This document shows, piece by piece, positions 11,110 through 22,978 of a stretch of 64,000 nucleotides of DNA. The notes beneath the pieces are model-generated. The model was given only the letters and a program-made list of their open reading frames with translations. It was not told the DNA's origin and made no database searches. Source of the DNA: Eucalyptus grandis (taxonomy: Eukaryota; Streptophyta; Magnoliopsida; Myrtales; Myrtaceae); NCBI RefSeq assembly GCF_016545825.1, contig NC_052612.1, positions 48,033,738 through 48,097,737 on the forward strand, written 5' to 3'. Position 1 is the first letter of the stretch, and each line of letters begins with the position of its first letter. A program made the position numbers and the translations under genes.

Positions 11110-13567
11110 GTATCAAATTGGATAAAAATGATCATTTAAACGCTATCAACAAGAAATTTCGGCCAATATCATCACGTGAGTTTTATAAATAAAATTTTAA
11201 TATAAGTTTGCATATTTTATAAACGTCGCACACTGTCGCTTTTTTTTTTTTTTTTTTTTCAATCCGTTGACTCTTTCTTTGAGGAAATACACGATATTGC
11301 CACCAAGGAGGCTGAGAGGCGGATGAAGGAGGAGGTGCGGCGGGTGGTGGAGCAAGCAAAGGAACTACAGGCCGCCGCTACAAATGTCGCCAGCACGTCG
11401 AGCAAGGAGCAGTCATTCAGCAGCGTACGCCCATGCTCGACTTGTACATTCATCGCCTTCGGGTGTCCATCAGTGCTCAGGCGAGCTGATAGCTGCTGGA
11501 TTAGCGAGTCCTTTTGTAGCTGCTATTCACGTCCCTTTGGCACCTGATATTGACAGTACACTCCATCGCGCCTCATCCTCCTTGCGTGCCCACCAATTTC
11601 GGCAGCTCATTTGCTCTCTACAAATTACCATCTTCACAACTCACTTTCAAGGCATCATCTGTTAACCTGTGAAATTTGGCTTTCCTCGCTTGCGTACACA
11701 ATCTCACGAGCATTCCACCGGAGGCAAAGAAAAAGTTTAACCTCGATGTGCAGGCGGCTTCGTGAAGGGGGAAGAGTGTGACTTTGGGGGAAAATTATAT
11801 TAGGGTTTTGAATTTACGAAAATTAAAATCAGGATTTTGAATTTGAGGCAAATGTTGAAAACATCATTGTTAAAGGTATTATATATGCTGATGAAGCATT
11901 CCAGCGAGCCACGTCAATACGAGATATTAATAAAAAAACAAGGCAAAATTAGATTTGTGACGACTTCAAATCAAAATTAACATTTAAGTGATTTTTTTTT
12001 AAAAGTAACACTTAAGTGATCTAAAAGAAATTTTTAGCAACAAAGAAAGCGTTGCATACAACTTTATGCACTTCTGGTATACTTACTTAACAACGTGCAT
12101 TTGGTCCTTGGGGTGCAATGATGAAGCACGACAATTGAAACTTTGCTCTTTCAATACAAATGTCTTCAAATTTTTGATGTCAAGGGCACGAATGATAATC
12201 TTTTGTTCTTGAGAATAATTTATAGTCAGAAATATATTTTTCTTTTTCTTTTTCTATTTCCTAAACGAGTTTCTAAGTAGAGATACATATTTGATAACGA
12301 GACAATTTTTTTCTTTCCAAAACAGAAATTTGTTTGATAGGCCCTTTTAAATATCTCCCTCTCTTGCTCTTTTTCATTCATAGTGCTCCACTCTTTTGTC
12401 AAATAAAACATCCTTAATCAATTAAATTAAAAGCGTCAATGCAGAAATCATACAATAATAGACAGCAGGAGGCGAGTGCAAGTAATGCGAAGAGTTTTTA
12501 TTTTTGTTTCTATTAAGTAGAGAATTTTTACTTATTATTTTCATTCCAAATTTTTTTTTAGGCTAAAAATTTCTCATAAATTGGAAAAAAAAATTGTATT
12601 ACCAAACGAATTTCTACTCCAAATCTATTCCCATAAACCAAAAAAATAAACAAAATAAAAAGTAAAGAGACAAAATGATCATCATGCATGTCCTAAATAT
12701 TCAAGAGCAAGACTAAAGATGAGTTGGTGACGTCCTTATACACGGCTGCCAATTCTGTCTCCTCTGCCGAACAAGTGTTTGAAAATCTGCCTTTTGATCC
12801 GTGCTAAAGCTCCTTGTGATCTTGAGCTACCACTCCTGCTACAGCCTGCTTCGAACCATCCATCCAGTCAACACTTTCTCTGAACATTTAACAGCACTCT
12901 TCCTAAGTTGCAGAAACTCCTCTACGGCCCTATTTATCTTTTCAACTATCGCCGCAGGTTCAGAGGATCGCATTCGGTACACTGCAGAGTTCCTCAAATT
13001 GAATTCTGGTCTAAGCCTGACAGCAAATCGGGCCTCGAGAAATCGCCATTTGGATCTTAGGATCTAGAACATAAGACATTTGCCGCAAATAATAAACCGT
13101 CTTGACTGATGGAATTAACCGGGTCCCTACGAGATCCCAACACCCTACATCAATCAAGAAAAAGATAAAAATTAAGCACCCTTTTCATCAAGCTGAGAAT
13201 TCATTATCATGCTGAGCGTACAAAGTTACTTTTAATATTTTGGACACAACGTAAGATTTAGCCAAATCAATTGCTTTCAGTGATTGGCAAGCTTGTTAAG
13301 TCATTTGCTTCTCGGACTTAGAAGGGTTCTGGGTCATGTATCCATGCTGATAAATCCTAAGCATAAAGAAGACGAATAAGAAATCAAACTCAATCCAAAC
13401 TAAGGCCTCTCTCAATCTGGTTCATAGCTCGACTGTCTACATGGTCTTTAGTGTAATAAACAGCCTCTTCTGAATAGGCGAGCAAGAACCCAATATTGGT
13501 AGTTGCACGCGATCATGTCCAATGGCTGAATTGATACAGAGAATCACAAGATAATGTCAAGAGATGA
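11110..13567. other. Intergenic repeat-rich DNA with a coding-like fragment
   Basis: On the plus strand, 11260-11430 reads as an exon-like, charged, probably coiled-coil segment (FFEEIHDIATKEAERRMKEE, then VVEQAKELQAAATNVAS) directly after a 20-base poly-T run that could act as a polypyrimidine tract. I cannot assign it to a family, and it fades without a clear splice donor. The rest (11700-13100) is AT-rich with no recognisable gene. The part nearest 13568 is the 3' flank of HISN3. Confidence 0.4.
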
Positions 13568-16500
13568 TTAAACAGGCAAAGCCTGCTGCTGAGCATGCCA
13601 CGCCACAACGTCTTTGTATGCCAAGTTGCCCCGAAAATATCCAAAGCGCTTCCTACCGTCACATCCACACGTCCCATGCCGGCCACTTTTATCCTCTCCA
13701 GATCTTCCATTACCGTAACACCACCTGCGTAGGTCACCGGAATCTGATGTCCAAAACAGGCTGGTGTCAATGTTTGCATGCAGAACATGCATACTCGATG
13801 CCCAGCAACCAACAGATAAACAGCAAAATGAAAATAAAAGGAATTCTTTTCAGTGATGAAATGGAAACACGCGCGTCTTGCTAACAGAGTGAAAAAAGAA
13901 TAGCATTTCCACAGTTTCAAAAATGCACTAGGATGTTCCAGAAAAGAAAAAGGCCATCACACGTCTTGCCACGTCTTAAAATCCACTGAGGCCTAGGTGA
14001 GGCTCACCACCAGACGAGTCAAGAAACTGCAGGTCTTGGTCTATCTATGCACTAAACATGCAAAATGTTTATCTTTATGGCAAATTGAATGAATTTCTAA
14101 CACGCGTCTGGAAGGAAACATTATCAACCAAATGATAATTAAAAAACATAGATAATAGCAAAGAACTCGCCAAGTGGTAATTGACGTACTACTTACCTGA
14201 GAGTACTTGCCAAGCAAAGCCACAAGCTCTTCATCAATTCCTAATCTGTAGTAAACAAGCATTCAAGGTTAGAATCATGGAGATCAGCACATATAAAATG
14301 TAGCAAAAGTCAAAGTTGCAAAGCACAAGGGGACAATTCACTTAAAATATAAAGAAAGTTGAAGTTGCAAAGCACAAGGGGACCATTGACATGGACAGCA
14401 TGGACTCACTGCCCAACAGTAATTAGTTGAGAATCCGCGATAAAATTCCACATTTTACAAACAAATCACAGAACTATTTTATCAGTACAATCGAAAATAA
14501 TATTGCAAAGAACATGTCTATGTCCTTGTAAGAGTAAAGAGCATCCATTTGCTTAAGAGATTGGTAAGAGATGGCTCCTGGACTTGTTTAATGTTACTCA
14601 AAGATTTCTATGAAGGAAACTCAACGCCATTGACTGAAAAGAGAAACAGGAGTGAAAAATGAACTAAAGTATATTCACATTAAGAAGCTATGAATCATGA
14701 CGACCAAAATCTGAATTTCATGGCAGATTAACGACAAATTAAATGGAAAACATTAGAACAACCAGGAATTTGTTTTCTTTATTTATCAATGAGAAAATCA
14801 AAATGTGTAGTTGGTTAAGTAGATGTTCTTTATGTAGATTTTCTTTTTTTTGCATAAATGGTGAACAAAGAAAAGATTGATTAGCATGTGAGAAGAATGT
14901 TTTTCCAGTACCACTCTAGAAGTGCTTTGCAACTTAAAAAGAAAGTACACATGAAGCTTAGAACACCAACAAGGAAAAAATTGATAGCTTAATAAAAACA
15001 TTTATTTTGAAAAAAATCATGTTTATCTTTTGTAAAATATCATGTCTATTGAAATATAATACTTTTTACCAGATTAACTTATTCTTATAATGGGTCAAAA
15101 AACAAAGGCTCAGCATCAAGCACAGAAAACCAAAATTCCTCTTCAACCTATTAGTCCTCCAGCAGTAAGAATAATTAATCACGGTTCAAGGTGACTTAAA
15201 ACAGTGACGCCTAATAACAACTGCTATCTCTTAAAAGATGTCACATATGATAGGTTAAAAGCAGTAGACAAAAACAAGGCCAAGGCATTAATAGAGGTGC
15301 AGTTCTAAAGCAGAGAAGGGTTTTCCCTTTGCAATAGGTGGAGAAGGAATCAAAGGTACATACTTTTTTCCTTCCACGTCAACACCATGGACCAAGAACT
15401 CATCAGCATAGCTCGCAAGAAACTCTAATATCTTCTCATCCAGATACACATCACTAAATTTCTGCCATCTGTCAGTGACAATTGCATATTTACCCTCCTG
15501 AACATAAACAAGCAGCGAAGATATAATAACTTCAATTAATGAACTCACTGAACCCAAAAAGAAAAAAGCCAAACTGAACATTGGTCTTGATGAAAACTTT
15601 GTTCAGCTAGTTTGACACACCCACATCTCAGCACATGGCACTAACTTTCAGAAAGTATAAGAAATCAGAAGTTCCTCCAAAGAAGCTATGCCAACTCTTT
15701 AAGCCTAATCTCCTCGCAAAAGCTTAAGTTAGACAAAATTTATACAAAAGAAACTATATCAAACCTTCTTCCTGCAGCTAAGATCCAACACCAGACGGTC
15801 TTTTCCCACCACATGCACAAGATCCTTAAGCCTTTCAAGGTCCATTCGTCCATTATTGAACACATACTGTAACAAGAATATCAAAAGAAAAGAGCTCAAT
15901 TGCACTCACTAGTACAGTTTTGATAACATGCGGAAGTATGACAGCTACAATGTTCAATTTCATTCCCATCTATCAGAAATGTGCAAACTTTTATGCTGCG
16001 AGTTCGTGAGTGTAAACAAGCATGGGAATGATACCATAGAAAAGCTACATCTTGTATGACCTGACAGTTTAAATCAACATGTTCATGTGAGATCTGGAAA
16101 CTAATTATCCTTTCGAAAAGCCCATAACTACTGCTCTGTTTATCCCCTGCTTTCACTAAATACCTAGCAATACAGTGAAAGGAAATAAGAACAAGAAAAG
16201 GACTGTCATATGAAGAAGGCTGAGCTTTTTTTTTTTTTTAACAAAAGAGAACAGGAAATACTAAAGTAAAAATGACATACCGATGTTACAATGACATGGC
16301 TTGCCCCTTCTTCTATGTAATTCAGACAATTTTCTGAATTGATTCCACCTCCTACTTGCAGACCGCCTAGCATAAGGAAGTCCTCACCATAAGTTCAGCA
16401 GAGGAAACATCTGTAAGTTTCAGGCGATAGTATCCACCATAAGATAAGAAGGAATGTAGTCACAGGCTTTTAACCACCAAACCATGATTAATGAAGAGAA

Positions 16501-18195
16501 AGATGCTCAAAAATAGAATGGAACAATATACTTTATCCATGCCTTGCACACATCAGAAAACATTCTCTCACTTTTGCATATAAATAGTCTGCTAATCTAA
16601 GGTGAAGTTATTGAGGAGAACAGCCATCAACCTTAGTACCTCATAACCCCAGATTTTCATTTAGAATCACATGGAAAAGCATGGACATTTTCTATGGCGA
16701 GCACTAGCGAAACAAAGGTAGCTGAATTGCAAAACAAGAAACAAGAGGAAAATTCATTTTATAATTTAAGGACAATCTATAAGGATGGAACGGGAAACAC
16801 CTAATACTCTCTTGAGTTTGTATTTGTAGCAAAAACCTTAAGCTCCAGTACAAATTGCATATAAGCAACTGTGCAAGTATGTATAATTAATGACAAAAAA
16901 AACTCAACCTACCAGGATATGCATGCAATGCTTCAATTGCTGCAGCATTGCTTAGAGGATCTGCTCCAAGCATGATGACATGACCACCTGCTAGCCCATC
17001 TTCTTGGTATAATTTTGCGTACTCTGCTGAAGATACGTCTGATTCAAAATTGGTCACAGGAGCAGATTCATTGCCCTTCAAATCACAAAGGGTCGACCCT
17101 ACAATTTGTTTCACTTTACCCTGATAACAATACATTGAATTTGATCAACTGGCTGCTACAATGACCAAGTGAAGATGCAGATTGTGTCCATGGAAGACCT
17201 CACAACAAATGATGCATCTAACTGAAAGGAACAAGCAACATCCTCCATTCAACCATAGCACTGGCCTTCTTAACCCAATGAAAAACAACAGGCAACAGAA
17301 CAGGTCAAACAATGATTTAAGCAAAATTGACTTCTGAGGCAACTTAAAGAGGCAAATGGAACTTATTCTCATGGAAGCTCTTGGCATAGATGCAACATAT
17401 GGAGCAGTTAAAGATGCGAAAATGTGGATGGAACAATTGACCGATGAACTAAGTCAATTCGAAGAGAATAAGGAGAAACAAATTAGCCATTATTGACTCC
17501 TAAAATCAGATAAGTCAAAAGAAAAAAAATTTACTTCCGGTAACAACAACACCCTTATGCAAAATCAAAGATGCATTTCGGAGACAACCACGCAGTCTCC
17601 AGCTGGGAATTCACCATTCCTGAAGAGCAATGCTAGACCCACCAATACCCATTCAAATTTCGACGCAGCACTTCCGAAACAAATTTCCGAAGCAGTTATT
17701 CCTACACCTATTAAGCACCACTCCATGAAAGCTCATAAAGATAGACTTTGATAGCAAAACCCCCCGCAATGTTTTTCCACCCTTTTTCGCCCCTCTTAGA
17801 AGAACAGATACTCTGAACATACATGAAGTGCACTAACAACAAACAACCAAAGGAAGCTACTCCATCGAAACTCAGGACCATCATAAGGCCCTTGCAAAAG
17901 GGAGCACCTTGTGTATATCGATGCAAGGACGGAATCGAACGGCGCACCGTACGGACATCCGCGCGGAGGATCCTGGGCAAAAGCAAAAGCAAGAATAAGA
18001 TAAATAAGGACTTGAGGATTGCGATATGACCCAGAAACGCTCGGCATTCTCGCGCAGCTAGAGACCGTACGTACTCGAAATGGGCATCGTCGGGGTACAA
18101 CGGCAGCCGTCGCGCGAGCCGATCGAGGAGCAGAAGCCGAGACGGGGCGAGCTGAGATGGGGAACCGAGCTGGTGCGGAGGCTGCTCATCCTCAT
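13568..18195 (-). CDS. HISN3: BBMII isomerase of histidine biosynthesis, plastid (one-base frameshift in last exon)
   Basis: Eight exons: 18195-18075, 17972-17908, 17120-16913, 16366-16281, 15866-15765, 15497-15364, 14245-14197 and 13743-13568. The enzyme (EC 5.3.1.16) opens the ribose ring of the fourth-step intermediate in plastid histidine synthesis. Exon 1 gives a Ser/Arg-rich transit peptide. The TIM-barrel starts with [20 protein letters not shown] and continues with [42 protein letters not shown] and VTYAGGV. Seven exons keep phase, but the last is 176 bases, one short of a full frame. Around the CCCC at 13629-13632 the frame slips from GSALDIFG into [15 protein letters not shown]. With the missing base allowed for, the protein is 313 residues, the usual length. 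Read literally, it ends at 13513 with an unrelated tail. I infer a sequence error. The start at 18195 has an in-frame stop just upstream. Confidence 0.92.
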
Positions 18196-18419
18196 TCTTG
18201 TAGACTATAGATTTGAAACTGGAAAGACGGAAGCTTCTTTTGCCCTCTGTCTCTGTATTTCGATTTCCTCCTTTCAGGCTACCAGGTACGATGTCGAACT
18301 CGAGCTTTCGAGGTTGTCTTCTTTATTTGCTGTCGGCTTGCTCGTCGGAAGAACCACGACACGAAACGGGAAGGGAATTCGTAGTCCCAGTCAGTTTTTT
18401 AGCCGCCGCCGCGGCCGAA

Positions 18420-19205
18420 ACGAGGGCTAGACCCGTTAAATGGGGGGATCGAGTCGGGTTTGGTAAAGTCATAAATGATTCGACCAAAATTAACTCATTT
18501 AATATGTTTATGATCTATTTATTGCAATACAAAATTTTTAGCCCATACTCATTCTGATTTATATTTGATCCATATTTGACTCATTTAATTATATATATTA
18601 TTTTTCTAAAAAAATTGTATTATTAAAATATTTTTATACAATGTAAATTTAATAGATAATTTTTATAATTTTTAAATAATTATTTTTAAAATCGATTTTT
18701 TTTTTTAAATAAAATAACGGTCATTAGGCGCACAGCGAGCTTCGAGCTCACTTAGGATCGGCAAGGCTCAAGCCTCACCTGACGCCGATGAGCTCGAGCC
18801 TCGCCAGACATTAACGAGGCTTCCGCCGCTAGATCTGTGAGCTTGAGCTCACCCGTTGGCGATGCCAGCGAGTTTGAGTCTCATTGAGCTCTCGCTTGGC
18901 CATCAGGTCATCACCACGCCCGCCCCAGAGGAAGAAGAAAGGAAAAAATAAAAAATAAAAAAAATAAAATAAAAAAATAATTATAATTTTATCACTTCTA
19001 GTAGGATAGACTACATCGTGAGTTATTTTTATTTGGTTGGTAAATGGGTTTTAAATAAGTACAAAATAGACCCATTTAAAACCCATAATTTTAGTCATTT
19101 TATTTTTAAAATCCCATCATGGGTGCCTTGGGAAATAAGACTAACCCATTAACGACCTATTTAAGCAAATTGGTTGTGTACCCATTTTAACACCTCTACT
19201 GAGGG
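18420..19205. repeat. AT-rich element with GC-rich core upstream of HISN3
   Basis: AT-rich arms surround a GC-rich core (18725-18925) made of repeated GAGCTCGAGCCTCGCC-like units. The right edge (ACCCATTTTAACACCTCTAC) and the left edge (ACCCGTTAAATGGGG) are weakly inverted. This resembles the plant elements that begin with AGGGGTGTTAAAATGGGT. No target duplication was found. It lies within about 225 bp of the HISN3 start codon, so it may overlap the promoter. Confidence 0.4.
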
Positions 19206-19420
19206 CCATTGCGCTACTATTTTTCAATTTTCATCCCCTCGTCCATGGAAAATCTTAGTCTAGCGAAAAGTGTGAAATATAGTCCTACATTGGCCCCTTC
19301 GAATCTCTAATTTTGTTCAATTAAGCCGTTATACCTTTTGAATCGAACTGAGTTCTATCCCTATAATCAATTTGATTTTGCTTCGTATGTGACAATCAAC
19401 TCGGTTCCAAAGCATACCAA

Positions 19421-20230
19421 TAAGGGCTTGTTTGTTTATTTTTGTTTCTGTTCCTCGGAACAAATTTTTTTATTCTTTTGTTCTGGAGAACAAAAAAAGA
19501 ATAAAAACGCGTTTGGTAAAAATTTTGTTCCCGATAACAAATTTGGAACAGAAACAAGAGGTGGAAAAAGTTGTTTCTTGTTCCTAGAATAATTCTGAGA
19601 AACAATTTTTCTCTCTCCTCTTTTTTTCTTCTCTTTATTTTCTTCTTCTTCTTCTTCTTCTTCTTCTTCTTCTTCCTTTTACCAATCACCGACCTTAGCC
19701 ATGGCCGATGCCGGCGACCGGCCGACAAGGGCCAACGACTCGCCGGAGCATCACTAACCCCCGGAGAAGCCGAGCCTCGCCGGCCGGCGCGAGGCTCAGC
19801 CTCGCCAAGCTAGGGCAAGGCCGACCTCACACTGCCTAAGCGAGTTTGAGCCTCGCCAGTGGCCTTGATGACCAAGTGAGCCTCGCAGTGGCCTAGTGAG
19901 GCTCCGGCGAGCTCGCCTAGCAAATCGCTGGCCGCTACCATGGCCGACAACCGGCCACAAAGAGAAAGAAGGAAAATAAAAGAAAAATGAAAAATATAAT
20001 AAAAAATATTGAAAACTAAAAGAAATAACAAAATTATATAAGTTTACCAAATGAATGGAGTAAAAAAAAAATTGCGTTACCAAACGCATTCTTATACTTA
20101 GAATTTTTTTTTTTTTTGATAAATATTCATTCCGCACAACCAGAAAATATACTTAGAAATTGTTTCCGAGAACAAAAAAATTCTATTAAAAAATTGTTCC
20201 CTAAAATAAAAATGTTACCAAACGCGCCCT
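19421..20230. mobile_element. Short non-autonomous element, GTTCC-arm family copy 2
   Basis: The left end AAGGGCTTGTTTGTTTATTT and the right end ACCAAACGCGCCCT are approximate inverted repeats. Inside are GTTCC/GGAAC-rich arms, a (CTT)n run at 19636-19676 and a GC-rich core (19685-19960) with repeated GAGCCTCGCC units. It is interrupted near the right end by a tiny retroposed insert (20104-20148). No coding capacity is visible. Confidence 0.6.
20094..20158 (-). mobile_element. 45-bp 5'-truncated retroposed insert with 10-bp target duplication
   Basis: ATACTTAGAA occurs at 20094-20103 and again at 20149-20158. Between them lie a poly-T run and a short unique sequence (20104-20148), which on the minus strand is a fragment ending in poly-A. 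This is the classic product of target-primed reverse transcription with extreme 5' truncation. The source element is unknown; it is not clearly the LINE at 4336-10060. Confidence 0.65.
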
Positions 20231-20289
20231 CACAGGGCTCAAGAGGCACGACCCATGCTCGAGCAACTTCTAGCGAAGGTACATGCTTA

Positions 20290-20875
20290 ATCACAAAGCT
20301 ACCATAGAAATTTTTGTTATTTTGTTCCGGGGAATAAAAAAAAAAAAAAAACGCGTTTGTTTAAACTTTTGTTTCCAATAACAGATTTGAAACATAAATA
20401 AGAAGTAGAAAAACTTGTTTCTTGTTCCTAGGAACACTTCCAAGAAACATTTCTTTTTTCTTTGGCCGGTTGCCGACCTCGGCCATGGTCGACGACTGGC
20501 CATTGAGGTCCAGCGACCTCATCAGAGCGTCGCCGGCCCTCGGTGAGGCTGACCTCTCGTTGGGCCACTGCCAAGTCGGCCTAGCGATGGCCCGGCGAGG
20601 CTCGGCCTCGTCGGATTTGGGCCGATGACCGGCCAAAAGGAAGAAAGAAAAAAAGAAAAAAGAAAAAAGGAAAATGAATATTAAAAAATTAAAATAAACA
20701 AAAAAATTATACAAGTTTACCAAACGTGTTTCTATTATTTTTCTATTCCGAGGACGGAAATTTTGTGCGATTCTAAATGCGTTCTTGTTCAAAATTGTTC
20801 CCAAAACAGAAATAGTTTTTATATTTCTGTTTCCAAGAACAATTTTGAACAAAACGTTACCAAATGCAACCTAAA
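20290..20875. repeat. Short non-autonomous element, GTTCC-arm family copy 3
   Basis: The layout matches copy 2: GTTCCGGGGAATAAAA-type left arm, GC-rich core at 20463-20640 (GACCTCGGCCATGG, GAGGCTCGGCCTCG) and right arm ending ACGTTACCAAATGCAACC. The left terminus is eroded. It adjoins copies 2 and 4 between HISN3 and FTSZ2. Confidence 0.55.
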
Positions 20876-21109
20876 ATGCCGGTGGATGTCGACCGGCTGC
20901 ACCAAGGGTGCAAGCTAGCGAGGCGAGGTCAAGGGCCCTCCGACGGAGGGATGAAAATTGGATAGCACAATGCTAACTTCATTAAAAAACCTGAATTCTC
21001 GTGAGCATCTAACGCATGAGTGAGAAATGTCAGCGAATAGGGGCTGGAAAGAAACAATGTTCATTCACTTGCCCCATGGTCCATTCTGCAGTATGTGTAA
21101 CTCGTGTCT

Positions 21110-21595
21110 AGGGTTCTATTTGTTAATTGATTCTTTTTCTTTCTTCTGGGAGTAAAAACAAAACAAATATTTTTTTTTTTGTTCGGGAATAGATTTAAAA
21201 CTAAAAAAAAAAATTATTTTTCTGTTTCCGAGAACAATTCCGAAATCAATATCAATCTAGTTTTCTTTTTCTTTTTCTCTTTTCTCCTTCTCTCCTCTTT
21301 TTCCTCCCAGCCGGTCACCAATCATTGTCGACCGCTGCAACCGCCCGCCGCTACTGTGGCTAGCAACCGATCACAAAGGAGGAAGAAAAAGAGATAAGGA
21401 AAAGAAAAAGAAAATATAATAAAAGTATTAAAAATTTCAAAGAAACAAAAAAAAATTAAGAATTCTACCAAATGCATTTCTATTTTGAGAATAAAAATTT
21501 TGGGCAATTACCAAACGTCTTTAAATACTAAGAAATTATTCCTAGAAATAGAATAAAAAAAGCAAAACTTGTTCTCCCAAACGCACTCTTACATA
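21110..21595. repeat. Short non-autonomous element, GTTCC-arm family copy 4
   Basis: The left edge is AGGGTTCTATTTGTTAATTG, and the arms hold GTTCGGGAATAG and CCGAGAACAATTCCG. The core (21308-21375) is short and moderately GC-rich, and the right edge is CCAAACGCACTCTTA. It has no coding capacity. Confidence 0.5.
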
Positions 21596-21599
21596 ACTC

Positions 21600-22978
21600 A
21601 CCTCCATCACCATCAATATAGGTAATAAATGTAAATTTTGTTATAAAAAAAAAAAAAAAAAAAGGTTATACAAGCTGCATATATAAAAATAATCCTAAGT
21701 TGTTACCCTCAGAGACATACGTTGATCCCAATGCTTCGTTTAGAGGTAGGAACATGGTATAACATAGAAGAGTGGCATCTCAGATCGACACCTTTGTTGA
21801 AACTTTAGGGGACAATTTATACATGTTACCGGCAAGGACTTTCCTGTTGTATCTTTTGCCTTCAATTGGCTGGATCGGAGGCGTTAGCACATCTAAATTT
21901 TCGCCACCAATCGGTTTTAAGGGAAGATAACCGAAACTCTTCCACCACTACTTTTGTCTATGCTTCTGTGGAGATACAGCATGAGAAAATTGAACATCTA
22001 GTGAGTCAAGGTGCTCCACAGGCATTAGGAAAGTAAGAAAATCAACTGCAACCACCTTGCGAAGGGTCGGGCGAAAAAGAGGAGAGCGGCCATCCACTTC
22101 ATTAACCAAGGTCCTCTATCAAATATACTCGGCAGCAAAATGCTTGCCGATGACGTGCCGACATAAATATGCATAGATAAAAATGTACGAAACAGTCTCG
22201 AGAAATATTTGCACGTTCCCTTAATTGGGAAAAGAAAAATTATGGAAATCAAAGTCTGGTCATGTAAATGGTGAGAAGTGAGGAAGACTCGGAAAACCAT
22301 CGATGCATTCCCCCATTATCGTTGCATCCCCATGTAACTTATGGACTCCATAACTACTACCCTCACTCAACATCGAATACGTCTACAGCCCACGAATCAT
22401 CATTACACACTCGAAATGGCACGTGCGATATATGCAGCTGAAGCCTGAAACTCGCAAGAGGTTATCCAAGTGCACCCTATCGCCCGATATAAACTTCCAA
22501 CATGGCGAAACAACCCCAAGCTCAAGAGTTTTAGAGTTTGTCACCACGCCATTTATCACATGCCAATAGCCCACAACGGCAGATGACCATCTCCACGATC
22601 AAAGTACAATAGTCTATCTCTTTCATCCAAAGAAATAAGATAAGCTAACTTTTGGATGAATATACTGACAAGTAGTTAAGGCTAACAAACTGTAGCCAAC
22701 CCTAAGACTTTCAAACGTGTTGATGCAGCTTAAACATGTGACGGCCAAAAGCTGCACCATACTATATCATCCGATGGCCGTCCAGATAGAACAAAAGGCA
22801 ACTCTAATACCTATAGAAAACGAAATACTACCAACATTTGGCTACATCTCAAACAAAACCTCAAGTCACGTAAGAACTATACACGATTTACAAAACTTAA
22901 ACCTCTCCTGAAAGGTAAGAAGCGGAAATCGCAAAGGAGGCAACTTTTTTGTGGTAATATAAACACATCCTAATAAGA
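21600..22978. other. Intergenic, no gene recognised
   Basis: A poly-A run lies at about 21642-21663. The remaining sequence has mixed composition and only short open frames without family resemblance. The part next to 22979 should contain the 3' UTR of FTSZ2. Confidence 0.45.

Noticed and set aside
13513..13567. Alternative C-terminal tail for HISN3
   Set aside because: It follows only if the missing base near 13629 is real; the other frame matches the conserved family end.
17711..18100. 129-codon minus frame [18 protein letters not shown]
   Set aside because: It overlaps HISN3 exons 1-2 in the wrong frame; the correct splice gives a conserved protein.
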